Part shown: positions 30,997 through 39,956 of the stretch, in pieces
How positions within the stretch are numbered: position 1 is the first letter of the stretch
Layout of the letters: every line of letters starts with the position of its first letter
Assembly (NCBI GenBank): GCA_937900325.1
Contig: CALCEX010000118.1
Span: 1 to 64,000 of the forward strand
Origin: an uncultured Clostridia bacterium
GTDB taxonomy: Bacteria; Bacillota; Clostridia; Christensenellales; CAG-138
Direction: 5' to 3'
Length of the DNA stretch: 64,000 nt
Made by a program: the position numbers and the translations under genes
Notes under the pieces: model-generated
What the model was told of the DNA's origin: nothing
What the model saw: only the letters and a program-made list of their open reading frames with translations
Database searches by the model: none

Positions 30997-32622
30997 TCAG
31001 CTCAGGCTGTCGCGGTTCCGTTGCTCCCGGCGCGCCTGCCGCTCCCTGGCGGCCCGGCGGCGGGCTGCCTCCCGGCGCTGCTTCCTTTCGAGGGCGGTCA
31101 GCACCGCCATGGCGATAACGGATATGACCGTCAGCACCGCAAGCACTATGAGCGCTATGGTGAGGGCCCTGCTTATGGAATTGCCTACGGCTGCCCCGAG
31201 GGTGCTTATGGCGGACTGCTGGGCGTCGTCGGTCTCCTGAACGTTGCGCACGCCCAGCACCTCTGCTTTTATGTGGGCGGTATAGGTGTATGGATTGCCC
31301 GCAGGGTCGTTAAGCTGCACCACGAAGGTGAGATCCCGGGGCTCTCCCACGTATACTGTCTTGGTGGTCTCGAAGTTTCCGGCAGGCACCGTGTCGGTAC
31401 GGTATATTTCGGTGAGCTTGGTCTGCTCCGCGCCGTTTTCATCGGTATAGGCGTCCTCCATGGATATGACGAGGTCTGTCATGGTCATGGAGCCGGTATT
31501 GTTAATATCGAAGCGCACGCCTATGGAGCCGGCGGAGTTCAGCGTCTCCGTCACGGCGGCGGTGAACTGTATGCCCAGGAGGTCTGGATCGATGTACTTT
31601 CGCACGACGTAGCTCTTGGTCTTGTCCTCGTATTTGTCGCCCGAGGTGGTGACGCCGGTTATGCTGAAGGTGACATAGCGCTCTTCCTCGGTAACTACGT
31701 TATAGGTGAGCTGGCGGTTCTCACCTATGGCGAGGGCGAAGGCCTCCGGATTGACGCGGTTGCCCAGATCGTCGGTTATCTTTATGTCGTTTATTTTCTG
31801 GTTGCCGTTGTTGGTAAGGTTCAGGGTAAAGGTAACGCCGGCGGCTGTAGCCTCGCCCTGTATCACCTCTACGGATATTCTGGAATTTACCATGCCAAGG
31901 GTCAATGCCGCGGCTGAGGCGGTGCCCTCTTCGTTGGTGAGCGTATCCTTGTATGTCACTGTGGGCTCTGAGGTCACGGTGCTTTTGCCCATCTTGTATA
32001 CATACTGCACCTCGGAGGAGGCGCCGGCCTCTATGGTCTGCTTTTCCTTGAGCATGGAGTCCTTGCCGCCTATCTCCCTATCCACCAGGGAGGTGAGCGT
32101 GATGGGCGCGTCGCCGGTATTGGATATCCGGTAGGTGAGGGTTATCTCCTCCCCCGGGGAGGCCTGCTTGGAGCTGGCGGAACGGGTGAGGGTGACGGAA
32201 GAGGCCTTGGCGGCAAGCACCTTTACCGATACGTCCTTGCTGCGCGCCCTGGTCCCCTCGGTATAGTTTACCGTGAAGGAAAGGGAGGTATTGAGCATCT
32301 CCTCAGAGAAATAGCAGCTTGCGGAGAAGGACTTGCTTTCGCCGGGGGCTATGGAGCTGCCCTCGGTGTCAAAGTATATGTCGGGCATGGAGGAAAGTAT
32401 GGAAATATCGGTGATCTCCGTGCCGGAGCCGTCCTCCGCCGGCTCGTTGGTGTTTTTCAGGGTAATGGTTATCGTGCCGTCGCCTGCGGATATCATGGTG
32501 GCGGGCAGCACGGAGGCGGAGACCTCCGCCGCATATGCCGGGCTGAATATAATAAGCGGCATAAGGAATAACACCGCCGTAAGCAGCCTTTGAAGTTTCA
32601 GACAGCGCATTTCAAGCTTCAT
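30997..32622 (-). CDS. Surface protein with CARDB/NEW3-like repeats
   Basis: A 541-residue protein: signal peptide (cleavage near Ala-Tyr-Ala-Ala, residue 28-32), four or five immunoglobulin-like repeats of the COG1361/CARDB type (repeated Leu-x-Asn-Thr-Gly and Leu-Thr-Tyr motifs), one C-terminal transmembrane helix (about 495-520) and an Arg-rich cytoplasmic tail. It would be anchored in the membrane with the repeats outside. ATG 32622 was chosen for the GGGAG site upstream; ATG 32610 is an alternative. Function: probably structural or adhesive, not known. Confidence 0.7.
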   Translation of the reverse strand: MKLEMRCLKLQRLLTAVLFLMPLIIFSPAYAAEVSASVLPATMISAGDGTITITLKNTNEPAEDGSGTEITDISILSSMPDIYFDTEGSSIAPGESKSFSASCYFSEEMLNTSLSFTVNYTEGTRARSKDVSVKVLAAKASSVTLTRSASSKQASPGEEITLTYRISNTGDAPITLTSLVDREIGGKDSMLKEKQTIEAGASSEVQYVYKMGKSTVTSEPTVTYKDTLTNEEGTASAAALTLGMVNSRISVEVIQGEATAAGVTFTLNLTNNGNQKINDIKITDDLGNRVNPEAFALAIGENRQLTYNVVTEEERYVTFSITGVTTSGDKYEDKTKSYVVRKYIDPDLLGIQFTAAVTETLNSAGSIGVRFDINNTGSMTMTDLVISMEDAYTDENGAEQTKLTEIYRTDTVPAGNFETTKTVYVGEPRDLTFVVQLNDPAGNPYTYTAHIKAEVLGVRNVQETDDAQQSAISTLGAAVGNSISRALTIALIVLAVLTVISVIAMAVLTALERKQRREAARRRAARERQARREQRNRDSLS

Positions 32623-32731
32623 ATCCCGTAAACAACTCCCGTGTAAAAATTCATAACAAAAGAGTGGGTATACACACTCACTCTGATTATATAATACGAT
32701 CCCCGTATATTCCAGCATTACCGACGAAAAT

Positions 32732-33358
32732 TCATATTTCTTCTTTTTTTATACAGCCCGGGCCGGTAATGACCGGGATGCAGCGGCCGTCCGACCTTTC
32801 GGTCAGCTCCTTCATAAACCTGTCCAGCTCCGCGTCCTCCACCGCGGCGGTGACGACCACATTCTGAGCGAAGGCGACGTTATGAACCTCAGCATTGGCC
32901 CGTATGAAGCCCTCAAGAGCGCCGTAGCGGGAATAATCCATGGGTATATCCACCATGACGCCGGGAAGATACCTTACTACGCCGGCCTTTGCCACGGCGT
33001 CCGCGGCAGACCGGGAATACGCCCTGACCAGCCCTCCTGCGCCCAGCAGTATGCCGCCGAAATAGCGGGTGACTACGCAGAGCACGTCCGTCAGCTCCCG
33101 GCCGGTCAGAACGTCCATTATGGGCTTGCCCGCGGTGCCGCCCGGCTCGCCGTCGTCCGAGAACCTTGCGGCAAGGTTCTCGCCTATGCGGTAGGCGAAG
33201 CAGTTATGGGTGGCGTCCCAGTGCTTTTTTCTTATATCGCCCAGCAGACAAAGCGCTGCCTCCTCGCTTTCCACGGGGAAGCAGCGGCCTATGAACCGCG
33301 AGCGGTTCACGGTATATTCGGCCTCGGAGGCCTGCTTTACGCTCTTATAGGGCTTCAT
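32732..33358 (-). CDS. yigZ: YigZ/IMPACT family protein
   Basis: A 208-residue UPF0029 protein: Arg-Ser-Arg-Phe-Ile-Gly start, Ala-Thr-His-Asn-Cys-Phe-Ala-Tyr-Arg, Asp-Asp-Gly-Glu-Pro-Gly-Gly-Thr-Ala-Gly and Arg-Tyr-Phe-Gly-Gly motifs in the first domain, DUF1949 ferredoxin-like domain at the C terminus. Function in bacteria is not firmly established. Just downstream of tyrS (9 bases), likely cotranscribed. Confidence 0.93.
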   Translation of the reverse strand: MKPYKSVKQASEAEYTVNRSRFIGRCFPVESEEAALCLLGDIRKKHWDATHNCFAYRIGENLAARFSDDGEPGGTAGKPIMDVLTGRELTDVLCVVTRYFGGILLGAGGLVRAYSRSAADAVAKAGVVRYLPGVMVDIPMDYSRYGALEGFIRANAEVHNVAFAQNVVVTAAVEDAELDRFMKELTERSDGRCIPVITGPGCIKKEEI

Positions 33359-33367
33359 CGGTCAAGC

Positions 33368-34594
33368 CTACGCCCTGACTACCCGGACAAAGCCCTTTTT
33401 GCCCTTCTTTATGACTACGCCCTCGGAGAGCGCGTCCTCATCTATCGTGGCGTAAACGTCCGTCACCTTTTCATCGGCGACCAGCACCGAGCCCGCCTCA
33501 ATAAGGCGGCGCGCGTCGGACTTGCTCTTGGAAAGCTTGCCCATCACCAGCAGGTCGGTCACCCTGAGGCCGGTGGCTTCCATATCCGCGGGGGTAAGGG
33601 CGATGGTGGGTATGTTGGAAAGGTCGCCGCCGCCGCCGAAAAGCGCTTCCGCCGCCTGCCTGGCCTTGCCGGCCTCCTCCTCGCCGTGTACCTGGGCGGT
33701 AAGGGTATATGCCAGGACCTTCTTGGCGTTGTTGAGGGCGGCGCCGCCCTCGGCGCAGAGGGCGCGTATTTCATCCATGGGTATGAAGGTGAGCAGGCGC
33801 AGGCACTTTTCCACGTCCGCGTCGTCTATATTGCGCCAGTACTGATAGAAATCGTATACGCTGGTCTTGTTGGGATCGAGCCACAGCGCGCCCTTTTCGG
33901 TCTTGCCCATCTTCTTTCCCTCGCTGGTGGTGAGAAGGGAGGTGGTAAGGCAGTATGCGGGCTTCTGCTCCTTCTTGCGGATGAGCTCGACGCCGCCCAG
34001 CATATTGCTCCACTGATCGTCGCCGCCCATCTGGAGTATGCAGCCATACTTGCGGTTGAGCTCGAGGAAGTCGTAGCCCTGAAGCAGCATATAGCCCATC
34101 TCAAAGAAGGTGAGGCCCTTTTCCATGCGCTGCTTGTAGCACTCGAAGGTGAGCATGCGGTTTACGGAATACTGGGTGCCTATGTCCCGCATGAAATCGA
34201 GGAAATTGAGACCGCGGAGCCAGTCGGCATTGTTGGCGATTATGGCCTTGCCCTCGGAGAAGTCTATAAGGCGCGCCATCTGCCTCTGGAAGCAGGCGGC
34301 GTTGTGGTCTATCTCCTCAGTTGTCATCATGCGGCGCATATCGCTCTTGCCGGAGGGGTCGCCAATGCAGGCGGTGCCTCCGCCCAGAAGGACTATGGGA
34401 AGATGGCCCGCCCGCTGCATATGGGCCATCGTCATCAGCGCTACATAATGGCCGATGTGCAAACTGTCGGCGGTGGGATCATAGCCGATATAAAACGCCA
34501 CATTTTCACTGCCCAGCAGCTCGCGGAGCTCTTCGGGGTGGGAACACTGCTTGAGAAAACCGCGTTCAGCCAGTATATCGTATACGTTTGTCAT
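33368..34594 (-). CDS. tyrS: Tyrosyl-tRNA synthetase
   Basis: A 408-residue class I synthetase: His-Ile-Gly-His motif (about 48-51), Tyr-binding Tyr-Asp-Pro-Thr-Ala, the KMSKS-type loop Lys-Met-Gly-Lys-Thr (about 233-237) and a C-terminal S4 RNA-binding domain. The start at 34594 has AAGGAGT upstream; the open frame continues 5' without a ribosome site. I saw no T-box leader (no AGGGTGGTACCGCG-like antiterminator) in the 200 bases upstream. Confidence 0.95.
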   Translation of the reverse strand: MTNVYDILAERGFLKQCSHPEELRELLGSENVAFYIGYDPTADSLHIGHYVALMTMAHMQRAGHLPIVLLGGGTACIGDPSGKSDMRRMMTTEEIDHNAACFQRQMARLIDFSEGKAIIANNADWLRGLNFLDFMRDIGTQYSVNRMLTFECYKQRMEKGLTFFEMGYMLLQGYDFLELNRKYGCILQMGGDDQWSNMLGGVELIRKKEQKPAYCLTTSLLTTSEGKKMGKTEKGALWLDPNKTSVYDFYQYWRNIDDADVEKCLRLLTFIPMDEIRALCAEGGAALNNAKKVLAYTLTAQVHGEEEAGKARQAAEALFGGGGDLSNIPTIALTPADMEATGLRVTDLLVMGKLSKSKSDARRLIEAGSVLVADEKVTDVYATIDEDALSEGVVIKKGKKGFVRVVRA

Positions 34595-34797
34595 CGGGAC
34601 ATACTCCTTTTCGCTATATATTATTGCAGATACCGAAATTCTACCATACAACCCCCTTTTATTCAAGGGAAGGCGGGGCAAAACATAACTTGTTTTGTTG
34701 CGACAATCTGCGCGCCCCAAAACCGACAGCATGGCGCGCGGCCCGGCGGTTATCATATGCCTGAAGCGACATATCCATGCGGGGAGGTGAAGGGGGC

Positions 34798-36549
34798 TTG
34801 GCGCGGCCTGCACAGATGATAAAAAAATACGCGGCGGGGGTGGATATAAAAGCTGCGGACATACTATGGAGCCTGCTGTGCGCCCTGCTTTCCTCATGCG
34901 GCACGGAAAGCTTCGCGCCCTTCGGCCCTGCCGCCATATGCGCGGGAATGCTCGCCGGCATGGGGAGCCGGGCCTTTTTTGGGGCGCTGATAGGCAGCGC
35001 CGCCGCATGCCGCTGGGCGGGCCTTGCCCACAGCCTCGTGTTTGCCGCCCTCTGCCTGATATGGGGCGGGACCATGAAAAAAAGACGCAGAGACAGGCCG
35101 GTGCTGCTTATATCCGCAGGCGTGCTCATAGCGCCCATATTTTACATGGATTCGCTGGACGCCGCCATGACGGGGCTGGGGCAGCTCTCCGCAAGCATTT
35201 TCTTCTCCGCCGTGTTTTACAGGGCGGCGGCGGCGCTGAAGCGCGCCCATCTGGGGCGTGGCATAGGCGAGCGGGATATGACGGCGCTGTTCCTTACGGC
35301 GGGGGCCTGCTGCGCCGCGGCCGCGCCATACTGTATGCGGGGCGTAAGCCTGGGCGGGATATTGGCGGCGTTAATGGCCCTCATGCTCAGCGGCGGCGCC
35401 GGCATATACGCGGTAGCGTGCGCCGCCGTGGCGGGGGCCGGGGCGGCGATAGGCGGGGGGAGCGTGGCCTTCGCGGGGGCGGTGACCATAGGCGCGCTCA
35501 GCGCCTCGGCATTGAGCAAGGGAAAAAAGGCAGGCGTGTGCTGCGGCTTCCTGGGTGTGTGCCTTGTTTGCGCATACTTTGGCGACTGCGAGCTGAACCA
35601 TGGCGTCGAAGCGACAATAGCCACCATACTGTATGCCATGATACCAAACAAAAAGCTCAGCCAGTTAGCCGGATTATTCGAAAGGCAGGAGCAGGAGGCG
35701 GAAAGGCGGCTGAAAAGCCTTAAAAGCCGGGTCAAGGAGACGGCGGAGGTATTGAACCGGGTGTCCAGCCTGTTTGAGGCCAGCCCGGAAAGCGAGCTGG
35801 AGCTGTTTACGGGGAGGCAGCTGCGCTGTATGAGCGAGGCGATGGTCAATATGCCGGAGGAAACGGAGCGGCGGTATACGCTGCGCTGCGGAACGGCAGC
35901 AAGGCCGAGGAAGGGCGTGCGGGAGGCGGGGGACAGCATAGCCATACGGGATACCGGCAAGGGGAAGCTTCTGATACTTTCCGACGGCATGGGCAGCGGC
36001 CCGGCAGCCCGCCGTGAAAGCCAGACCGCCGCCGGTCTTGCGGGGGACCTGATGAGCATAGGGGTAAACGAGCTGGACGCGCTGGACTGCGTGAACAGGC
36101 TGCTGATGTACAGGAGCGAATACGATATGTACGCGACCATAGACGCCTTCGCCTTTGACTGCGGGAGCGGCATGGGGCGTTTTTTGAAGCTGGGCGCGCC
36201 GCCAAGCTATATACTGCGCCGGGGGGAGGTGATAGAGCTCAGGGCGGAGACGCTGCCCATAGGCATAATAAAGGGGGCGTCGCCCGCAAGGCAGGAGCTG
36301 GAGCTTTACGAGGGGGACAGGATAATAATGGCCACCGACGGCGTTACGGATGCTCTCGGGGAATCCATGGCGGAGCGTATCGCGGCCCTTTACGAATGTA
36401 AAGATCCCGAAAGGATAGCGCAGACGCTCATATCTCTTTCGTTAGAGGAAGGAAAAATAAACGACGACATGAGCGTCATTGTCGCGCTGGTGCAAAGGGA
36501 GAAAAAGAGCCGGGAAAAAGATACTCGGGACAAGGCCGGTACGCTTTGA
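34798..36549 (+). CDS. spoIIE: Stage II sporulation protein E-like phosphatase
   Basis: A 583-residue protein with about eight to ten N-terminal transmembrane segments (to about 275), a linking helix (Lys/Glu/Arg-rich, about 290-345) and a C-terminal PP2C-type phosphatase with [15 protein letters not shown] and Asn-Asp-Asp-Met-Ser metal sites. SpoIIE dephosphorylates SpoIIAA to release sigma-F in the forespore and interacts with FtsZ. It is shorter than the roughly 800-residue Bacillus protein, mainly in the central region. TTG start chosen for GGAGGTG 8 bases upstream. Confidence 0.85.
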   Translation: MARPAQMIKKYAAGVDIKAADILWSLLCALLSSCGTESFAPFGPAAICAGMLAGMGSRAFFGALIGSAAACRWAGLAHSLVFAALCLIWGGTMKKRRRDRPVLLISAGVLIAPIFYMDSLDAAMTGLGQLSASIFFSAVFYRAAAALKRAHLGRGIGERDMTALFLTAGACCAAAAPYCMRGVSLGGILAALMALMLSGGAGIYAVACAAVAGAGAAIGGGSVAFAGAVTIGALSASALSKGKKAGVCCGFLGVCLVCAYFGDCELNHGVEATIATILYAMIPNKKLSQLAGLFERQEQEAERRLKSLKSRVKETAEVLNRVSSLFEASPESELELFTGRQLRCMSEAMVNMPEETERRYTLRCGTAARPRKGVREAGDSIAIRDTGKGKLLILSDGMGSGPAARRESQTAAGLAGDLMSIGVNELDALDCVNRLLMYRSEYDMYATIDAFAFDCGSGMGRFLKLGAPPSYILRRGEVIELRAETLPIGIIKGASPARQELELYEGDRIIMATDGVTDALGESMAERIAALYECKDPERIAQTLISLSLEEGKINDDMSVIVALVQREKKSREKDTRDKAGTL

Positions 36550-36609
36550 GGCAATAAGTGTATTAAAAGTGAATTTTCACGGGAAGCTATTTATTTATCA
36601 ATCGTCAAA

Positions 36610-36618
36610 TGGTATAAT
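36610..36618 (+). promoter_or_regulatory. Extended -10 promoter for the LOG/UspA genes
   Basis: TGGTATAAT with a poor -35, 37 bases before the GTG start. Confidence 0.5.
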
Positions 36619-36654
36619 TAGCCGCTGACATATGAGAAGGGCAGGTGACTTTTT

Positions 36655-37260
36655 GTGAAAAATCTTTGCGTTTTCGGCGCTTCCTGCTCAAATATAGACA
36701 GAGAATATCTTAACGCAGCCTATACGCTGGGTCAGACCATGGCGCGGCGGGGCATAGGCCTTGTTTTCGGCGGCGGCAGCACCGGCCTTATGGGCGCGGC
36801 CGCCCGGGGCGTGCATGACGGCGGCGGCAGGATGACAGGCGTAATACCGGAAAAGCTGAACAGGCCGGGGGTGGCGTATCCGCTCTGCGACGAGCTTATA
36901 GTAACGCCGGATATGCATACGCGAAAGGCTAAAATGGAGGCGCTGAGCGACGGCTTCATAGCCCTCCCCGGCGGGTACGGCACGCTGGAGGAGCTTATGG
37001 AGGTGCTGACGCTGAATCAGCTGGGCTATCTGTCGGCGCCCGTGGTAATATTGAATACGAGAGGATACTATTCGAACCTCATAGCGCAGCTTGAGGAATG
37101 CGTGAACGAGGGCTTTACGGCGGCTCCGTGTCTGGATATTTTTTCAGTGGCGGAAACGCCTGAGGAAGCGGTCGAGCTTGCATTGAACAGGGAGCGGCCG
37201 GATATACCGGACAAGCTTGCTGACGCCATTCGCTTTGCGGTCGGAGAAACGGGGCAATAA
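36655..37260 (+). CDS. LOG family protein (TIGR00730 type)
   Basis: A 201-residue Rossmann-fold protein with the LOG motifs Phe-Gly-Gly-Gly-Ser-Thr-Gly-Leu-Met-Gly and Pro-Gly-Gly-Tyr-Gly-Thr-Leu-Glu-Glu. The family includes cytokinin riboside 5'-monophosphate phosphoribohydrolases and nucleotide 5'-monophosphate nucleosidases. GTG start with GGGCAGGTG upstream. It is immediately followed by the UspA-like gene with no gap. Confidence 0.9.
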   Translation: MKNLCVFGASCSNIDREYLNAAYTLGQTMARRGIGLVFGGGSTGLMGAAARGVHDGGGRMTGVIPEKLNRPGVAYPLCDELIVTPDMHTRKAKMEALSDGFIALPGGYGTLEELMEVLTLNQLGYLSAPVVILNTRGYYSNLIAQLEECVNEGFTAAPCLDIFSVAETPEEAVELALNRERPDIPDKLADAIRFAVGETGQ

Positions 37261-37629
37261 ATGAAGCACAATATAATGGTATGCGTCACAGGATCCAGGA
37301 CCTGCGATAGGCTTATCTCAAGGGGCCTTGAAAGAAGCGCCGATTCAGATATACACGTGGTTCACTGCGTGGAGACGGGCCGCAACTTTATGGGCACGCC
37401 CTTTGAAGGGGACGCGGTGGAGTATCTCTTTACCGCGGCGCAGCTTGCGGGGGCGGAGCTTATACTCCTCAGGGCGGACAACGTGGACGACGCGCTGGTG
37501 GAATACGCCGAAAAGAACGGTATAGACGTTATAATCATGGGAGCGAGCCCCATAAATCTGGATCATGAAACGATAGTGACCCGGCTGCAAAGGCGGCTTC
37601 CTAATGTGGAATTTGATATAATAGGATAG
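37261..37629 (+). CDS. UspA-like small protein
   Basis: A 122-residue protein with a universal-stress-protein/KdpD-sensor-like alpha/beta fold: Ile-Met-Val-Cys-Val-Thr-Gly-Ser start, Glu-Leu-Ile-Leu-Leu-Arg-Ala-Asp and Asp-Val-Ile-Ile-Met-Gly-Ala-Ser. The ATP-binding Gly-x-x-Gly loop is only partly kept (Gly-Ala-Ser-Pro). ATG directly abuts the LOG stop codon. Role unknown; likely cytoplasmic nucleotide-linked regulator. Confidence 0.65.
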   Translation: MKHNIMVCVTGSRTCDRLISRGLERSADSDIHVVHCVETGRNFMGTPFEGDAVEYLFTAAQLAGAELILLRADNVDDALVEYAEKNGIDVIIMGASPINLDHETIVTRLQRRLPNVEFDIIG

Positions 37630-37637
37630 CGATAGCT

Positions 37638-37668
37638 TAAAAATGACCGTAGCTACGGTCATTTTTTA
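37638..37668. terminator. Intrinsic terminator
   Basis: Stem AAATGACCGTAG/CTACGGTCATTT with T-run, after the UspA-like gene. Confidence 0.85.
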
Positions 37669-37677
37669 TGATATAAT
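37669..37677 (+). promoter_or_regulatory. Extended -10 promoter for pepF
   Basis: TGATATAAT, directly after the preceding terminator and 53 bases before the pepF ATG. Confidence 0.6.
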
Positions 37678-37730
37678 AAAAACCGAAGCGATATGGCAAA
37701 ATAGTTTTGAAGCGCAAAGGAGGCAAAGAT

Positions 37731-39521
37731 ATGGCGGCTGAGCTCAAGGCACGCAAGGATATGGACAAAAGGTATATGTGGGATCTTACCCGGATATACA
37801 GAACCAATGAGGACTGGGAAGCGGCATTTGCCGAGCTGCAGGCCAGCATACCAGAGGTGAGCAGGTATTCCGGCACCATGGGTACCCCCGCGGGCGCAAA
37901 GGCGGCGCTGGACGGCTTTTACGACATGGTTCACCGCTCCATGCTGATGTATCTTTACGCGGAGCTCAATAAATCGGGCGACAACGGCGACCCGGAGTAT
38001 CAGGCCATGAACGAGCGCGCCATGACGCTGCTGGTGCAGCTGAACACCGCCGCGAGCTACATAACCCCCGAGCTTGCCTCGCTGCCCACAGAGACGCTGC
38101 AGTCCTATCTTGACGCCCCGGAGCTGGAGCTGTACCGCCACCAGATAGCGGATATAATCCGGGTGCGCAGGTATGTGCTTTCCCCCGAGCAGGAAAAGAT
38201 GCTTTCCATGCTGGCGGACGCGGCCCAGACACCGGACAACAGCTTTACCATGCTGGAGAGCGTGGATATGACCTTCCCCGCCATAAAGGACGAAAACGGC
38301 CGGGAGGCGCAGCTCACCCACGGCAACTTCGGCGTGTACCGCGAGAGCGCTGACCGCCGGGTGCGCAAGGAAGCATTTGAAAAGTATTTCGGCGAATTTA
38401 AGAAGTATATAAACACCTTTGCGGCCATGTACGGCGGCAGCGTGAAGTTCGATAATTACTTTGCCGGCGTAAGGGGGCATGAGAGCGCCCTTGCCGCGGC
38501 GCTTTACGGCGATGATGTGCCTGAGGCGGTGTATGACAGCCTTATAGATGCGGTGCATGAGGCGCTGCCCGCCATGGGCAGGTATATAGCCCTCCGCAAA
38601 AAGACGCTGGGCCTTGAAGAGCTGCATATGTACGACCTCTACAATCCCATGGTAGAGGACGCGGGGATGAAGTTCACCTTTGAGGAGGCGAAGGGCATAG
38701 TAAAGAAGGCGCTTGCGCCCTTGGGCGAGGAATACGGCAGGCTTCTCGATAAGGCCTTTGCCGAGGGCTGGATAGACGTATACGAAAACAAAGGAAAAAC
38801 CACGGGCGCATTCTCCTGCGGCGTTTACGGCGTACACCCCTATGTGCTGCTCAACTTCACCAACGGGCTGGACGATGTGTTCACCCTTGCCCATGAATTG
38901 GGCCACGCGATGCATTCATATAAGTCCGACCATGCCCAGGCCTTTGCCAACCACGATTATTCCATAATGGCGGCGGAGGTGGCCTCCACGGTAAACGAGG
39001 TGCTGCTGCTGAAATATCTCGTATCCGGCGAGACGGACGATAAGCGCAGGGCGTACCTGCTGAACCACTTTATAGAGGGCTTCCGCACCACGCTTTTCCG
39101 CCAGACCCTGTTTGCGGAATTCGAGAAGGAGACCCATGCCATGGCTCAAGCCGGCCAGCCCCTGACTGCCGGCAGCATGAACGCGCTTTACAGGCGGCTC
39201 AATGAGCTGTATTATGCCGGCGCGGTGGTGGATGAGCTTCAGGATATCGAGTGGGCGCGCATACCGCACTTCTACAACGCATTTTACGTATACCAGTACG
39301 CCACGGGCTATTCCGCGGCGGTTGCCATAGCCGAAAGGATACTTGAAACCGGCGACGCCTCGGATTACCTCCGCTTCCTGACCACGGGCGGCAGCGACTA
39401 CCCCATCAACGAGCTGCGCATAGCGGGCGTCGATCTGGCAAGCCCGAAGGTAGTGAGCAACGCGCTCAGGGAGTTCTCCCGCAGCGTGGACGAGCTGGAA
39501 GAGCTGCTCGGCAGGCTTTGA
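37731..39521 (+). CDS. pepF: Oligoendopeptidase F
   Basis: A 596-residue M3B metallopeptidase of normal length. N-terminal helical domain, then the zinc site His-Glu-Leu-Gly-His near residue 388 with a third Glu ligand in the Ala-Ala-Glu-Val-Ala-Ser-Thr helix. No signal peptide; cytoplasmic cleavage of imported peptides of about 7-17 residues, which fits the oligopeptide permease operon 400 bases away. AAAGGAGG lies before ATG 37731. Confidence 0.95.
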   Translation: MAAELKARKDMDKRYMWDLTRIYRTNEDWEAAFAELQASIPEVSRYSGTMGTPAGAKAALDGFYDMVHRSMLMYLYAELNKSGDNGDPEYQAMNERAMTLLVQLNTAASYITPELASLPTETLQSYLDAPELELYRHQIADIIRVRRYVLSPEQEKMLSMLADAAQTPDNSFTMLESVDMTFPAIKDENGREAQLTHGNFGVYRESADRRVRKEAFEKYFGEFKKYINTFAAMYGGSVKFDNYFAGVRGHESALAAALYGDDVPEAVYDSLIDAVHEALPAMGRYIALRKKTLGLEELHMYDLYNPMVEDAGMKFTFEEAKGIVKKALAPLGEEYGRLLDKAFAEGWIDVYENKGKTTGAFSCGVYGVHPYVLLNFTNGLDDVFTLAHELGHAMHSYKSDHAQAFANHDYSIMAAEVASTVNEVLLLKYLVSGETDDKRRAYLLNHFIEGFRTTLFRQTLFAEFEKETHAMAQAGQPLTAGSMNALYRRLNELYYAGAVVDELQDIEWARIPHFYNAFYVYQYATGYSAAVAIAERILETGDASDYLRFLTTGGSDYPINELRIAGVDLASPKVVSNALREFSRSVDELEELLGRL

Positions 39522-39563
39522 TAACGCAGAAATTAACGCATAACCATAAAGGAGATATCATAC

Positions 39564-39878
39564 ATGACATACGATGTTGACCTTAACGAAATGAAAGCAT
39601 ATATACTCAATAAGTTCAAGAACGAGGGGGACTTTGATTTTCTCAGGGAGGGCCTTATGGAGGAAATGGTTGACGAGATGATGTCCGTTGACCAGGCGTA
39701 CCTTGGCAAGCTTTCGGAGGATGACGATTACGAGGACGACGACGTATATGAGCTGCTCATCGCCGCCCTCCAGAATAAATACCCCGACTACAAAATGTAC
39801 GCCATGCGCCTTGCCGAGGACTATCTGGACTTTTCCGAGGAGTACCTCGTCAGCGTGGACGCTATTGAGTGGGAATAA
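39564..39878 (+). CDS. Acidic small protein of unknown function
   Basis: A 104-residue, strongly acidic protein (Asp/Glu-rich throughout, with an Asp-Asp-Asp-Tyr-Glu-Asp-Asp-Asp stretch near 52-60), predicted all-helical. No signal peptide or known motif. It follows pepF by 42 bases with GGAGAT upstream and precedes a strong terminator, so it probably shares the pepF transcript. Confidence 0.65.
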   Translation: MTYDVDLNEMKAYILNKFKNEGDFDFLREGLMEEMVDEMMSVDQAYLGKLSEDDDYEDDDVYELLIAALQNKYPDYKMYAMRLAEDYLDFSEEYLVSVDAIEWE

Positions 39879-39899
39879 ACAGAATTCAGCCTTAATAAA

Positions 39900-39935
39900 C
39901 AACAGGGCCGGGGCGTATGCCCCGGCCCTGTTTGG
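39900..39935. terminator. Bidirectional terminator
   Basis: Stem AACAGGGCCGGGGC/GCCCCGGCCCTGTT with T-run; lies between the convergent pepF unit and the opp operon and ends both. Confidence 0.85.
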
Positions 39936-39956
39936 TCTTTTAGGTGTTTACGCGGA

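Noticed and set aside
34595..34797. T-box leader upstream of tyrS
   Set aside because: No specifier loop or AGGGTGGTACCGCG-like antiterminator found; the short gap has no long terminator hairpin either.
32882..34819. 645-codon open frame antisense to yigZ and tyrS
   Set aside because: Ala/Gly/His/Tyr-rich shadow of high-GC genes with strong family matches on the other strand; no ribosome site.
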